The notes under the pieces: model-generated | Seen by the model: the letters and a program-made list of their open reading frames with translations, nothing else | Told to the model about the DNA's origin: nothing | Database searches by the model: none | Part shown: positions 1 through 8,992 of the stretch, in pieces | Layout of the letters: each line of letters opens with the position of its first letter | Position numbering within the stretch: the first letter of the stretch is position 1 | Made by a program: the position numbers and the translations under genes | Source of the DNA: Cupriavidus sp. D384 | GTDB taxonomy: Bacteria > Pseudomonadota > Gammaproteobacteria > Burkholderiales > Burkholderiaceae | DNA: 64,000 nt | Direction: 5' to 3' | Assembly: GCF_001652915.1 (NCBI RefSeq) | Contig: NZ_BBQI01000131.1 | Location: forward strand, 1 to 64,000

Positions 1-2376
1 CGCATTGACGCGTGCCGAAGCCCGGCCGGCCAGGCGCGACAGGAATGCCGGCGCGGTGGGCGTAGGGGCGTGTTGCAGGCGCAGCGCGGTCAGGCCCAGC
101 TGCACGGCGACCATGCCGGCGCATAGCGATGCATCGGCATCGCCTTCCTGCGCGAAGTGCTCCACGGCGTGGCGCAGCGTGCGGAACTGTTCCTCGGCGG
201 CGACCGTCCAGTGCAGCCAGCGCGCCACTTGCGACGCATCGTCGGCCAGTGCCGGATCGCACAGCGCGTATTCCACGGACAGCGTGTCGCCGGTTTCGTG
301 ATCGACCATGCGCGACACCACCAGGCAGGCCTCGATGCCAGCCTCGGCGGCATTGCCGCGGCCACGCGCTGCAGTGCGCACCTGGCCCTCGGGAATGCGG
401 ACCAGGCAGTGCGCCAGCCATTGCGCGGCAGCGCGGTCGCGGCAGGTCACGTCGCCCACCGCGTGGAATGTCAGCGAATCGGCAACGGTATCGAGCTTGT
501 TGGCCAGGCCATCGGCAATCACGCGCGTGGTCTTGCGCGTGCCGGCGACCCAGCGCTCGCCCAGTTGCTGCCAGCGTGCCAGCGTGGCGGTGCCGGGCAG
601 CGACGTATTCAGGTTGACCACGGTACGGGCGGCGGCCAGCGTGGCACGCACGGTGGCGGCTTCGGCATCGGCCTCGGCTTCGGTCAGCGACTGGCGCGCA
701 CGGCCCACCGGCACCACGGTGCTGGCAAGCGGCATGCCGTCGCGGTCGGCCAGCCACAGCGTGTGCTGCATCATCTGCGGCGCGCGGCGGCCCTGCACGG
801 TCTGGGCCACGCTCTGCGTGACGGCCAGCACGTAGCGGTCGCACGCACGGCTGGCATCGCGGCACATCGCCAGGCGAACCTGCTGGACCATCGGGCGCAG
901 CGCCGACACACCGGCCGTGCGATGCTGCCAGAGCTGGCGGGCCACGTCGAAGCCGTACTGGGCCGCGTTGAGTTCGTCGACGCAAACCCCGACGGCATTG
1001 GCGCTGTCGGTCAGCGAGCGCAGCATGTCGTCCGCGCCGCTACGTTCGGTCTTGTTCGGCGCGGTCGTCTCGACGGCGCCTGCCTGGCGGCGCGCCACGT
1101 CGGCGTCATTGAACAGCGAGCCACGGCGCGGCGTCAGGAACGCGCGCTCGACCAGGGCGCTCCCCTGTGCCAGTTCCAGGTGTTCCGGCACGCGCTGGCC
1201 GGTGGATGCATAGAACACGGGCAGGCGGTGGCGGATCACCACGTCCAGCACCGAGCCCAGGTGCGTGGCTTCGTCGAGCTTGCTGATGATGCAGCCGTCG
1301 ATGCCACCGGCGGCGCCGGCAGCGTCGTTGCGATAGGCATGCACCACCTCGTTGAGCGTATCGCCGTGCGCCGCGCCATTGAGCAGCAACACGCGCTGCA
1401 TTGGCGCCTGCACCCCGGCCAGCATGCCGATCTGGTCGGACAGGCTGCGGTCGCGCTGGCTCATGCCCACCGTATCGATGATGACCAGGTGCTTGTCCTT
1501 CATGGCCGACAGCGCGAAGCGCAGGTCGGCGGCGTCCTTCACGGCGTGCACAGGCACGCCAAGGATGTCACCGTAGATGCGCAGCTGCTCGTGGGCGCCG
1601 ATCCGGAAGCGGTCGGTCGTCAGCAGCGCCAGGCTCTGCGGGCCGTGGCGCAGCACGAAGCGCGCGGCCAGCTTGGCGGTGGTGGTGGTCTTGCCCACGC
1701 CGGTCGGGCCGATCAGCGCCAGCACGCCACCCTGTGCAAACAGGGAATCCTCGTCAGCCAGCACCGGCACCTTGCTGGCCAGCTCCTGGCGGATCCAGGC
1801 CATGGCGGCCGGACGGTCGGTGCCCACCGGCAGGCGCGACAGCAGCGTGCGCGACAGCTGGCCCGAGAAGCCCGCGTTGACCATCCATTCGAACAGCGAT
1901 TCGCGCAGTGGATCGCCGGCGGCCACGCCGGCCGCCCCTTGCGAAAGGCCCGCGAACTGGCGTTCCAGCATCGACCGCATCGATGCCAGCTCACCCCGCA
2001 GGTCGCCCAGCATCGCGTCTTCCTGCCCAACGGCGCCGGAGAATGCGGCCGGTGCAGACATGGCACCCAGCGCCATGAACGGCTCGGGGCTGGCCGGATG
2101 CAGGTCGTGCAGCGACTGCAGCATAGGCAGCGGGGACGGCGACGAGATTGGCGACGAGAGGGAAGTCGACAGCGAAGGCGGCAGCGCCAGGGCGGACGGC
2201 TGGTACAGCTGCGCGCCGGCGCTCACGGCACCCAGATCCGTATCGCGCATCGCCACGATTTCCACGCCGCCCTCGATGGAACGGTTGGAGAGCACCACGG
2301 CGTCGGGGCCCATGGCCTCGCGCACCTTGCGCATCGCTTCGCGGCCGTTGGCCGCCACAAACTTTGCCACGCTCAT
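1..2376 (-). CDS. flhF: Flagellar biosynthesis GTPase FlhF (partial, C-terminus beyond the window)
   Basis: SRP-type GTPase that sets the place and number of flagella and helps insert early flagellar components at the membrane. The protein opens MSVAKFVAANGREAMRKV, as FlhF proteins do. The NG GTPase core carries Walker A GPTGVGKT at about residues 223-230, the DTVGM switch near 301 (usual form DTAG) and SKLDE near 366. After the core ends near residue 415, at least 377 more residues follow with no domain I recognise, and the frame is still open at base 1, so this FlhF is much longer than the usual 400-500 residues. The ATG lies 10 bp after flhA, so flhB-flhA-flhF is one operon. The family call is firm; the function of the extension is unknown. 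Confidence 0.93.
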   Translation of the reverse strand, partial: MSVAKFVAANGREAMRKVREAMGPDAVVLSNRSIEGGVEIVAMRDTDLGAVSAGAQLYQPSALALPPSLSTSLSSPISSPSPLPMLQSLHDLHPASPEPFMALGAMSAPAAFSGAVGQEDAMLGDLRGELASMRSMLERQFAGLSQGAAGVAAGDPLRESLFEWMVNAGFSGQLSRTLLSRLPVGTDRPAAMAWIRQELASKVPVLADEDSLFAQGGVLALIGPTGVGKTTTTAKLAARFVLRHGPQSLALLTTDRFRIGAHEQLRIYGDILGVPVHAVKDAADLRFALSAMKDKHLVIIDTVGMSQRDRSLSDQIGMLAGVQAPMQRVLLLNGAAHGDTLNEVVHAYRNDAAGAAGGIDGCIISKLDEATHLGSVLDVVIRHRLPVFYASTGQRVPEHLELAQGSALVERAFLTPRRGSLFNDADVARRQAGAVETTAPNKTERSGADDMLRSLTDSANAVGVCVDELNAAQYGFDVARQLWQHRTAGVSALRPMVQQVRLAMCRDASRACDRYVLAVTQSVAQTVQGRRAPQMMQHTLWLADRDGMPLASTVVPVGRARQSLTEAEADAEAATVRATLAAARTVVNLNTSLPGTATLARWQQLGERWVAGTRKTTRVIADGLANKLDTVADSLTFHAVGDVTCRDRAAAQWLAHCLVRIPEGQVRTAARGRGNAAEAGIEACLVVSRMVDHETGDTLSVEYALCDPALADDASQVARWLHWTVAAEEQFRTLRHAVEHFAQEGDADASLCAGMVAVQLGLTALRLQHAPTPTAPAFLSRLAGRASARVNA

Positions 2377-2386
2377 TGTTCAGTCC

Positions 2387-4474
2387 TCACGCTGCGCCGC
2401 CGATCATGGCGGTGATGCGAATATTGCGGTTGTCCGGTACTTCGGCGTGCGACAGCACTTTCAGCTGCGGCAGCGTGCGGCGCAGGAAGCGCGCCATCAG
2501 CGGGCGCATCGGCGGCGGCACCAGCAGCACCGGATCCAGACCCAGTTGTTCCTGACGCACCACGGCGCCCTGTGCCTGCTGCAGCAGCGCATCGGCCAGG
2601 CCCGGCTCGATACCGCCGCCGTTGGCCAGCGCCTGCGTCAGCACGCGCTCCAGGCCGGCGTCGAGCCCGATCACCTGCATGTCGGCGTTGTTCGGGAACA
2701 GCTGCTGCGTGATCGCACGGCCCAGCGACACACGCACCAGCGTGGTCAGCTCGGCCGGATCGTTGATCTTCGGGGCGTTGTCGGCCACCACGTCCAGGAT
2801 GGTGCGCATGTCGCGGATCGCCACGCCTTCGTCCAGCAGGTTCTGCAGCACCTTCTGCAGGCCGGTCAGCGAGATGGTCTTCGGCACCAGGTCTTCGGTC
2901 AGCTTCGGGGCTTCCTTGGTGATGCGGTCCAGCAGCGCCTGCACTTCCTGGCGGCCCAGCAGTTCGGACGCGTGCATCTGGATCACGTGATTCAGGTGCG
3001 TGGCGACCACGGTACTGGCGTCCACCACCGTGTAGCCATAGGCTTGCGCCTGTTCCTTGAGCGCGGCGTCGATCCATACGGCCGGCAGGCCAAAGGCGGG
3101 GTCGCGCGTGGTGGCGCCGGGCAGCGTGCCGCTGACCTGCCCCGGGTTGATGGCCATCCACTGGCCCGGGTTGGCCTCGCCGCTGCCAATTTCCACGCCC
3201 TTGAGCGTGATGCGGTACGCGTTCGGCTTCAGTTCGAGGTTGTCGCGGATATGCACCACCGGCACCAGGAAGCCGATGTCCTGCGCCATCTTCTTGCGGA
3301 TGCTCTTGATACGGCCCAGCAGTTCGCCGTTCTGCGCACGATCCACCAGCGTGATCAGGCGGTAGCCCACTTCCATGCCCAGCGGGTCGACCATCGTGAC
3401 GTCTTCCCACGTGGCTTCGGCCACCTCGGCCTGCACGGCGGGGCTGCGCTCTTCCTTGGCCTTGGTCTCGGTGGCCGTGACCTCGCGGCGCATCTGATAG
3501 CGGCCGAACCAGATCAGTCCGCCAGCCAGCAGCAGGAAGGCAAAGTGCGGCATGCCCGGGATCAGGCCCATGGTGCCGATGATGGCGGCGGTGATGAACA
3601 TCACGCGCGGATTCGAGAACAGCTGGCCGGTCAGCTGCTGACCAACGTCCTGCTCGTTCGACACGCGCGACACGATCACACCGGCTGCGGTGGAGATCAC
3701 CAGCGCCGGGATCTGCGCCACCAGGCCGTCACCGATCGTCAGCAGCGTGTAGTTGTGGACGGCGGTGCCAAAGTCCAGATCATGCTGCACCATGCCCACC
3801 ACCATGCCGGCGGCCACGTTGATGAACATGATCAGCAGGCCGGCGATGGCGTCACCGCGCACGAACTTCGACGCACCGTCCATGGCACCGTAGAAGTCCG
3901 ATTCCTGGGCCACTTCGGAGCGGCGCTTGCGGGCGCCTTCCTCGTTGATCAGGCCGGCGTTCAGGTCGGCGTCGATCGCCATCTGCTTGCCGGGCATCGC
4001 ATCGAGCATGAAGCGCGCGCCAACTTCGGCGATACGGCCCGCACCCTTGGTAATCACCATGAAGTTGATCACGACCAGGATGGCGAACACCACGATACCG
4101 ACGGCGAAGTTGCCGCCCACCAGGAAGTGGCCGAACGCCTCGATCACCTTGCCGGCGGCGTCGGGGCCGGTATGGCCTTCGAGCAGCACCACGCGCGTGG
4201 AGGCCACGTTCAGCGACAGGCGCAGCAGCGTGGAGAACAGCAGCACGGCCGGGAAGGCGGCAAAGTCCAGCGGGCGCTGGGTGTACATGCCCACCAGCAG
4301 CACCATGATCGACAGCGCGATGTTGAAGGTGAACAGCAGGTCCAGGATGAACGCCGGCAGCGGCAGGATCATCATGCCGAGGATCATGACGATCAGCAGC
4401 GGGCCAGCCAGCGCCTTCATCTGGGCGCCACCCCGCAGTGCGGGCATGTTGAAAAGGTTGGTCAGTGCGTTCAT
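2387..4474 (-). CDS. flhA: Flagellar type III export gate protein FlhA
   Basis: Inner-membrane export-gate component of the flagellar type III secretion apparatus; its large cytoplasmic domain docks chaperone-substrate complexes. The 695-aa length matches the family. The N-terminal half is a set of hydrophobic segments (about residues 18-330) containing the FHIPEP-family region around GRIAEVGARFMLDAMPGKQM and the following DLNAGLI stretch. The C-terminal half is soluble. Its ATG overlaps the flhB stop (ATGA), which indicates translational coupling. No oddities seen. Confidence 0.97.
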   Translation of the reverse strand: MNALTNLFNMPALRGGAQMKALAGPLLIVMILGMMILPLPAFILDLLFTFNIALSIMVLLVGMYTQRPLDFAAFPAVLLFSTLLRLSLNVASTRVVLLEGHTGPDAAGKVIEAFGHFLVGGNFAVGIVVFAILVVINFMVITKGAGRIAEVGARFMLDAMPGKQMAIDADLNAGLINEEGARKRRSEVAQESDFYGAMDGASKFVRGDAIAGLLIMFINVAAGMVVGMVQHDLDFGTAVHNYTLLTIGDGLVAQIPALVISTAAGVIVSRVSNEQDVGQQLTGQLFSNPRVMFITAAIIGTMGLIPGMPHFAFLLLAGGLIWFGRYQMRREVTATETKAKEERSPAVQAEVAEATWEDVTMVDPLGMEVGYRLITLVDRAQNGELLGRIKSIRKKMAQDIGFLVPVVHIRDNLELKPNAYRITLKGVEIGSGEANPGQWMAINPGQVSGTLPGATTRDPAFGLPAVWIDAALKEQAQAYGYTVVDASTVVATHLNHVIQMHASELLGRQEVQALLDRITKEAPKLTEDLVPKTISLTGLQKVLQNLLDEGVAIRDMRTILDVVADNAPKINDPAELTTLVRVSLGRAITQQLFPNNADMQVIGLDAGLERVLTQALANGGGIEPGLADALLQQAQGAVVRQEQLGLDPVLLVPPPMRPLMARFLRRTLPQLKVLSHAEVPDNRNIRITAMIGGAA

Positions 4475-5616
4475 GCGCGGCTTTCCGGTACGGCAAGTTC
4501 ATCCGGCACCAGCAGTTCGGTCGGCGAATCGGGCTGCGGACCGTAGCTGTAGTGCCAGTTCTTCAATTGATAGACCCAGGCCAGGACCTCGGCCACGGCG
4601 GTATACAGGCCCGCGGGGATTTCGTGGCCCAGTTCCACGTGCCGGTGCAGCGCCCGCGCCAGCGGCGGAGCGGACAGTACCGGCACGCGATTCTCCCTGG
4701 CCAGCTCGCGAATGCGGGCAGCCACTTCATCTGCGCCCTTTGCCACGACGCGCGGCGCGTTCCAGCGTGCGCCTTCGTCGTATTTCAGTGCCACGGCAAA
4801 GTGGGTGGGGTTGGTCACCACCACATCGGCCTTGGGCACTTCGGACATCATCCGGCGCCGCGCAATGGCCCGCTGCTGCTGGCGGATACGGGCCTTGATG
4901 TGCGGATCGCCATCGGTTTCCTTCATCTCCTGCTTGACCTCTTCCTTGGTCATGCGGAGCTTCTTGTAGAACGTCCAGAGCTGCCACGGCGCGTCGATGA
5001 CCGCGACCAGCAGCAGCGACCCCGCCACCACACCGCACACGTAGAGCACCATCTCCATCATGTGCAGCAGCGCTTCGTGGACCGGCGCATTCATCAGCGC
5101 GATGGCCTCGGGCAGCTTGTGCCAGACCATCCAGGCGCCCACGCAGCCCACCAGCAGCGACTTGGCGATGGCCTTGATCAGTTCCACGACCGTGTGCGCC
5201 GAGAACATCCGGCCAAGGCCCTGCAGCGGCGACAGGCGCGAGAAATCGGGCGAGAACGACTTGGTCGAGAAACTCCAGCCGCCCAGCGCCAGCGGTGCCA
5301 CCAGGGCCGCCACGCCAAACATCAGCAGCAGCGGAAAAAACGCCAGCAGGCTGTCCCAGATCGCCATGCCGAACTGCGACAGCATGCGGTTGGTGTCGAA
5401 AGCCGTGGCCGGCTCGAAGGCCAGCGTTGCCTGCATGACCGAATTCAGCTTGCGGCCCAGCGTACCGCCCATGACGTACAGACCCAGCACGCCCGTCATC
5501 AGCATCACGAACGTGCCAAGCTCGCGCGAACGCACCACCTGCCCCTCCTCGCGCGCCTTTTCAAGGCGCCGGGGTGAGGCGGGTTCGGTTTTCTCGAGAT
5601 CGCTTTCCTCGGACAT
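4471..5616 (-). CDS. flhB: Flagellar export switch protein FlhB
   Basis: Inner-membrane protein of the flagellar export gate that self-cleaves to switch substrate class from rod/hook to filament. The 381-aa protein starts MSEESDLEKTEPASPRRLEKAREEG, the usual FlhB opening. Four hydrophobic segments lie between about residues 33 and 210, and the autocleavage motif NPTH is at residues 269-272. A frame-open extension of seven codons exists upstream, but the chosen ATG has a GGAG box about 7 nt before it and fits the family. It is the first gene of flhBAF and follows a sigma-28-like promoter at 5746-5773. Confidence 0.96.
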   Translation of the reverse strand: MSEESDLEKTEPASPRRLEKAREEGQVVRSRELGTFVMLMTGVLGLYVMGGTLGRKLNSVMQATLAFEPATAFDTNRMLSQFGMAIWDSLLAFFPLLLMFGVAALVAPLALGGWSFSTKSFSPDFSRLSPLQGLGRMFSAHTVVELIKAIAKSLLVGCVGAWMVWHKLPEAIALMNAPVHEALLHMMEMVLYVCGVVAGSLLLVAVIDAPWQLWTFYKKLRMTKEEVKQEMKETDGDPHIKARIRQQQRAIARRRMMSEVPKADVVVTNPTHFAVALKYDEGARWNAPRVVAKGADEVAARIRELARENRVPVLSAPPLARALHRHVELGHEIPAGLYTAVAEVLAWVYQLKNWHYSYGPQPDSPTELLVPDELAVPESRA

Positions 5617-5932
5617 GAATGCTCCAGTGCGAAGCACGCGGGCGGCACTTCGTCACCGAGGATTATCAAATCCCGAGGGGCAAGGCATTGGGGGGAAAAG
5701 GCGGGGAAACAGGTGCCTGTTTCAGGAATGAGGGGGGCAGCGGAAATAACGGCCCGGGAGCAGGCGATCTTTAGGGCCAGAACGCCAGATTGTGCCGATC
5801 TCGCCCGGTTCGGACGGGATCGGCGCCGATGATGTCACAGATTGCGCGTGACCTCCAGAGCCGGCGACGCCATCGCCGGTCCTGTCTCTGTATACATACA
5901 GTGGCTAGAGGTCTTGCCGGCCGGCGGCCGCT
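5617..5932. other. Non-coding gap between flhB and the SDR gene
   Basis: This 316-bp gap holds the putative sigma-28 promoter at 5746-5773. It also has a GC-rich imperfect inverted repeat around 5793-5823 and a perfect 7-bp stem with a 5-nt loop at 5861-5879, which may end transcription of the minus-strand SDR gene. A 14-bp CTGTAT-AC-ATACAG palindrome lies at 5888-5901. No credible gene is seen. Confidence 0.5.
5746..5773 (-). promoter_or_regulatory. Putative sigma-28 (FliA) promoter of flhBAF
   Basis: On the minus strand TAAAG (5773-5769) is followed after 15 nt by GCCGTTAT (5753-5746), close to the FliA consensus TAAA-N15-GCCGATAA with a one-base longer spacer. It sits about 130 bp before the flhB start. 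The same element with the same spacing occurs before the MCP gene at 32040-32067. Inferred from sequence only. Confidence 0.5.
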
Positions 5933-6805
5933 TTATCGAACCACATCCTCGTGGTCGGTCGACATCGACAGCTCGCGCCATGCCGCCAGCTCGGCTTCTA
6001 CCGCCTGGTGCTTGGCTTCGATGCGCGCCACGGCATCGGAACCCAGCGGCAGACGCAGCGGCGGACGCTCGCTGTCGGCCAGGCGCAGGATGGCTGCGGT
6101 CAGCTTGTTGGGGTCGCCCGGCTGCGCATGGTTGGCACCCTTGGCAAACACACGCATCTGGCCCACCGTCCCGGCATAGTCATCGATGATGGCCTTGGTC
6201 GACATCAGCGAGTTGTCGTTGAGGAAGTCCGTGCGGAAGAAGCCCGGCTCGACAACCGTCACGTGGATGCCCAGCGGCGCCAGTTCCTGCGACATCGCCT
6301 CCGTCAGCCCTTCGACCGCGAACTTCGACGCACCGTAGACGCCCCACCCGTGGTAGGCCGAGTACCCGCCCAGCGACGAGATATTGATCACATGGCCGCC
6401 ACGCTGCTTGCGCATCTGCGGCAGCACGGCCCTCGACACGGCCAGCAGGCCGAATACATTGGTGTCGAAGTTAGCCTTCGCTTCGGCTACCGACGTTTCC
6501 TCGACGGCACCGAGCAGGCCGAACCCGGCATTGTTGACCAGCACATCGATACGGCCGAAACGTTCGACACCCTGACGCACCGCCTCGACGGCATCTTCCT
6601 CGCGGGTGACATCGACCTTTACCGCCAGCAGGTTCGGCTGGTCGCCGAAGGCTTCGACCACCTGCAGGGGGTTGCGTGCCGCAGCAATCACACGATCACC
6701 GCGCTGCAACGCGGCACGCACGATCAACGTGCCGAAACCACGCGACGCGCCGGTGACAAACCAAACCTTGCTGCCATTGTTCTGGGACTGGATCGATTGG
6801 GACAT
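5933..6805 (-). CDS. SDR-family NAD(P)-dependent oxidoreductase
   Basis: Classical short-chain dehydrogenase/reductase of 290 aa. The cofactor motif TGASRGFG lies near residue 16-23, NNAG near 90-95, the catalytic serine in NISSLGG, and the catalytic YGASK (YxxxK) about 15 residues later. An Rx-rich insert after the second strand (AARNP) resembles NADP-preferring members. The start has a good AGGAG box 7 nt upstream, which excludes a 47-residue upstream extension of the frame. The substrate cannot be read from sequence. It sits alone between the flhB promoter and the nuclease-like gene, in the stretch that separates flhB from the che operon. Confidence 0.9.
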   Translation of the reverse strand: MSQSIQSQNNGSKVWFVTGASRGFGTLIVRAALQRGDRVIAAARNPLQVVEAFGDQPNLLAVKVDVTREEDAVEAVRQGVERFGRIDVLVNNAGFGLLGAVEETSVAEAKANFDTNVFGLLAVSRAVLPQMRKQRGGHVINISSLGGYSAYHGWGVYGASKFAVEGLTEAMSQELAPLGIHVTVVEPGFFRTDFLNDNSLMSTKAIIDDYAGTVGQMRVFAKGANHAQPGDPNKLTAAILRLADSERPPLRLPLGSDAVARIEAKHQAVEAELAAWRELSMSTDHEDVVR

Positions 6806-6963
6806 GACTGACTCCTGGAATATTCGGATCGGGTTAGCGTTCCGGAGCCGTCTTGCCTTGTCTGATGCGGCAGCGGCGCCGTTGAGACCCATGGTAGGCA
6901 GGCAGTCGTTCCCAAACAATGGTGATGTGGATTGCGCCAATAGCAACTAATAGTTGTCAATAA

Positions 6964-8175
6964 TCATGGCTTGTCCCCTGACGGCGCACGGACGGTTTCC
7001 GGCAAGTACTCGGAGTAGCGCTGGCGCAGCCACTCCATGCCTTCGTCATGCGAGACCGTGTACTGCAACTTGGAGCGGAAGGCTTCGAGTCGGACCCGGG
7101 CCGCGTTGAGAATGCCACCCCAGGTAGCAAGTCCGATCCGCAGCGTGGGTTCTTCGTGCGAACAGGCAAATGCACCAACCGGATAGCCCAGCATCCGCGA
7201 AGCCTGCGGCGTTATCTCGTTGGAGACGGCAAGAAACGTCCAGCGCGTGTGGCTGGTGTCGAATCGCTCGTCGTAGGCCACGGCCATTGCGTAGCTTTCG
7301 ATCTGCGCCTTCGCGGCCAGATCGATCTTCCTGGATGGACGCTTGAGTTCCACCACCAGAAATTCGCGGCGGATATTCGCGTAGGCAGGCACCTCGCGCC
7401 CCAGTACGAGGTCGACGATTCCTTCCCGGCCGTCGTCCTTCAGGACGGCCCGCTGATCGCAGCCTTCGGGGTCTTCGAGCATTCCAAGATGTTTGCGCAG
7501 GACCGTATTGAGGTTCTTGTCGCTACTGGAAAGCTGAAACTCCTCGCCGAATATCCACGTTTCGTTGGCAAGCATGCGATGCAGTTGACCGCGTTCCTTC
7601 AATGCCTGCTTGCTGCTGATTTCGAATAGCAGTTCCTCCAGACCTGCGAGAAAGCACAGGCGCTCCCGCACCAGCTTGCTGCATTCGATCATCGACGTCA
7701 GCGACGTCAGTTCAAGCAGCCCCTGCAGTTCCTCCGCCTTGTCCGCCGGCAGCCTCAGCACTTCGGCCAGCAGATACCGCAGGGTCGAGGGGCTGTCTTC
7801 CAGCGTGGCCTTGAGCATGCCCAGGGTGAAGCGTCGGTCTTGCTGACGGCCCGAGCGAAAGACTTCCAGATGTTCGTGTATGCCCAGCGCGCAAATGTCG
7901 AACCGCTCGCGGCGCGCCACCTCGATGGCGTCCTCGGCAATGCCTTCGAACGGATAGACGCCTTCGGTCTTCCAGCGCTGGATCAGTGCGCTGGCATCCT
8001 CGGCACGCTGGCGGCGGTGCCGGGCCTGCAGCGATTCCCGCGCCGACCTGACCACGCCTTGAAGTGCCGGGTCGATCCGCTCATCCAGCGGCCGTTCCGG
8101 CCTGCCGGGTTGCGCGGGACCGGTACCAGCGATCGGCATCCGGACTGTCGTGGAACCGAGATTCCGCATTTCCAT
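6964..8175 (-). CDS. PD-(D/E)XK nuclease-like protein, apparently a stand-alone C-terminal module
   Basis: A 403-aa protein. The C-terminal half carries the core of a PD-(D/E)XK nuclease fold: D255 in GIVDLVLGR, E276-x-K278 in VVELKRP, and a QxxxY helix (Q291, Y295 in QIESYAMAV). An earlier NETWIFGEEF block (residues 204-213) is typical of the larger proteins in which, as I recall the family, this region follows an N-terminal GHKL-type ATPase. No ATPase domain is present here and residues 1-45 look unordered. The gene has a near-perfect ribosome binding site (AAGGAGGT) inside a hairpin at 8181-8208. It may be a truncated remnant or a free-standing nuclease; a defence role is possible but only inferred. 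Confidence 0.65.
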   Translation of the reverse strand: MEMRNLGSTTVRMPIAGTGPAQPGRPERPLDERIDPALQGVVRSARESLQARHRRQRAEDASALIQRWKTEGVYPFEGIAEDAIEVARRERFDICALGIHEHLEVFRSGRQQDRRFTLGMLKATLEDSPSTLRYLLAEVLRLPADKAEELQGLLELTSLTSMIECSKLVRERLCFLAGLEELLFEISSKQALKERGQLHRMLANETWIFGEEFQLSSSDKNLNTVLRKHLGMLEDPEGCDQRAVLKDDGREGIVDLVLGREVPAYANIRREFLVVELKRPSRKIDLAAKAQIESYAMAVAYDERFDTSHTRWTFLAVSNEITPQASRMLGYPVGAFACSHEEPTLRIGLATWGGILNAARVRLEAFRSKLQYTVSHDEGMEWLRQRYSEYLPETVRAPSGDKP

Positions 8176-8180
8176 CGTGA

Positions 8181-8208
8181 CCTCCTTCGCTTGAACACGC
8201 GAAGGAGG
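8181..8208 (-). promoter_or_regulatory. Perfect inverted repeat that contains the ribosome binding site of the nuclease-like gene
   Basis: Ten-base arms (8181-8190 and 8199-8208) are perfectly complementary around an 8-nt loop. On the minus strand the second arm ends in GAAGGAGG, the Shine-Dalgarno sequence of the gene starting at 8175, so the folded mRNA would hide it. No T-run follows, which argues against a simple terminator. Confidence 0.6.
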
Positions 8209-8272
8209 CTAACACCGCATCACACACCGTGGCCCCGTTGGACACATGTTGTGACAGCCTTTCAGATTCGTC

Positions 8273-8992
8273 TCAATCGAGACGGCCTGGCTCGATCTCG
8301 ATGCCGAGTTGCCCGGCCATTTCCACCACCAGGGCTTGCAGCCGTGTCACCTTGTCTTCCAGTGCGCGATGGCTGATGCGCAGCGCTTCGAATTCCGATG
8401 GCGATGCCGCCAATTCCGCGCCGCCGCGTGGCGTTGCCGCAGCGGGCTCCGGCATGGCGACTTCACCGCAGAGCAGGTGCATCCAGCGGTTCTCGCGCTC
8501 GCCGGGTGCGCGGGGCAGCTTGACCACCAGCGCCGGCGCGCGCTCGGCCAGTTCGTCCAGAAATGCCTCCACCGAAGAGATATCCGCGAAGGCATGCAGC
8601 CGCGCCGAATTCAGCCGCAGTTCGGCCGCCGTCTGCGAACCGCGCAACATCAGCGTGGACAGCAACGCGGCCGACTGGCTCGGCACGCCCAGCACCTTGC
8701 CCAGGTTCTGTTCGAAGCGCGGGACGCGACTGCTGCTGCCCTCGAACACCAGGCTCAACGACTTCAGGCCGTCGATGGCGGTCAGGATTTCGTCCTCGGT
8801 CACGCTCATCACCGGCGAGCGCGCCGTTTTCTGGTTGCAGCCGGACGCCAGCGCGTTCAGCGACAGCGGGTAGGTGTCGGGCACGGTGTACTGCTTTTCC
8901 AGCAATACGGCCACCACGCGCGCCTCCAGCGGCGTGAGCGTGCGCAAGGCGGGGCGCGAAGGGGTGTCGGGGGTCTGGTCCATGGATGACAT
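8273..8992 (-). CDS. YceH family protein (DUF480)
   Basis: A 239-aa cytoplasmic protein with two winged-helix-like repeats, the signature of the YceH/DUF480 family. Recognisable blocks are TPLEARVVAVLLEKQYTVPDTYPLSLNAL near the start (family wing 1), NQK-x-RSPV, LRGSQTAAELR in the middle, and a C-terminal coiled segment that ends ...GIEIEPGRLD. The molecular role of the family is not established. Two nearby ATGs are possible (8992 and 8983); the first is taken, and a 52-residue upstream extension of the frame is rejected as unlike the family. The gene is divergent from the GST gene. Confidence 0.85.
   Translation of the reverse strand: MSSMDQTPDTPSRPALRTLTPLEARVVAVLLEKQYTVPDTYPLSLNALASGCNQKTARSPVMSVTEDEILTAIDGLKSLSLVFEGSSSRVPRFEQNLGKVLGVPSQSAALLSTLMLRGSQTAAELRLNSARLHAFADISSVEAFLDELAERAPALVVKLPRAPGERENRWMHLLCGEVAMPEPAAATPRGGAELAASPSEFEALRISHRALEDKVTRLQALVVEMAGQLGIEIEPGRLD

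Noticed and set aside
157..4546. Very long plus-strand ORFs opposite flhF and flhA (and similar ones at 16388-18973, 43137-46139)
   Set aside because: They are His/Arg/Gln-rich antisense frames caused by high GC at third positions of real minus-strand genes and show no domain.
5888..5901. CTGTAT-AC-ATACAG resembling a LexA box
   Set aside because: The spacing is CTGT-N6-ACAG, two bases shorter than the LexA consensus CTGT-N8-ACAG, and it lies at the end of the SDR gene rather than before a damage-response gene.
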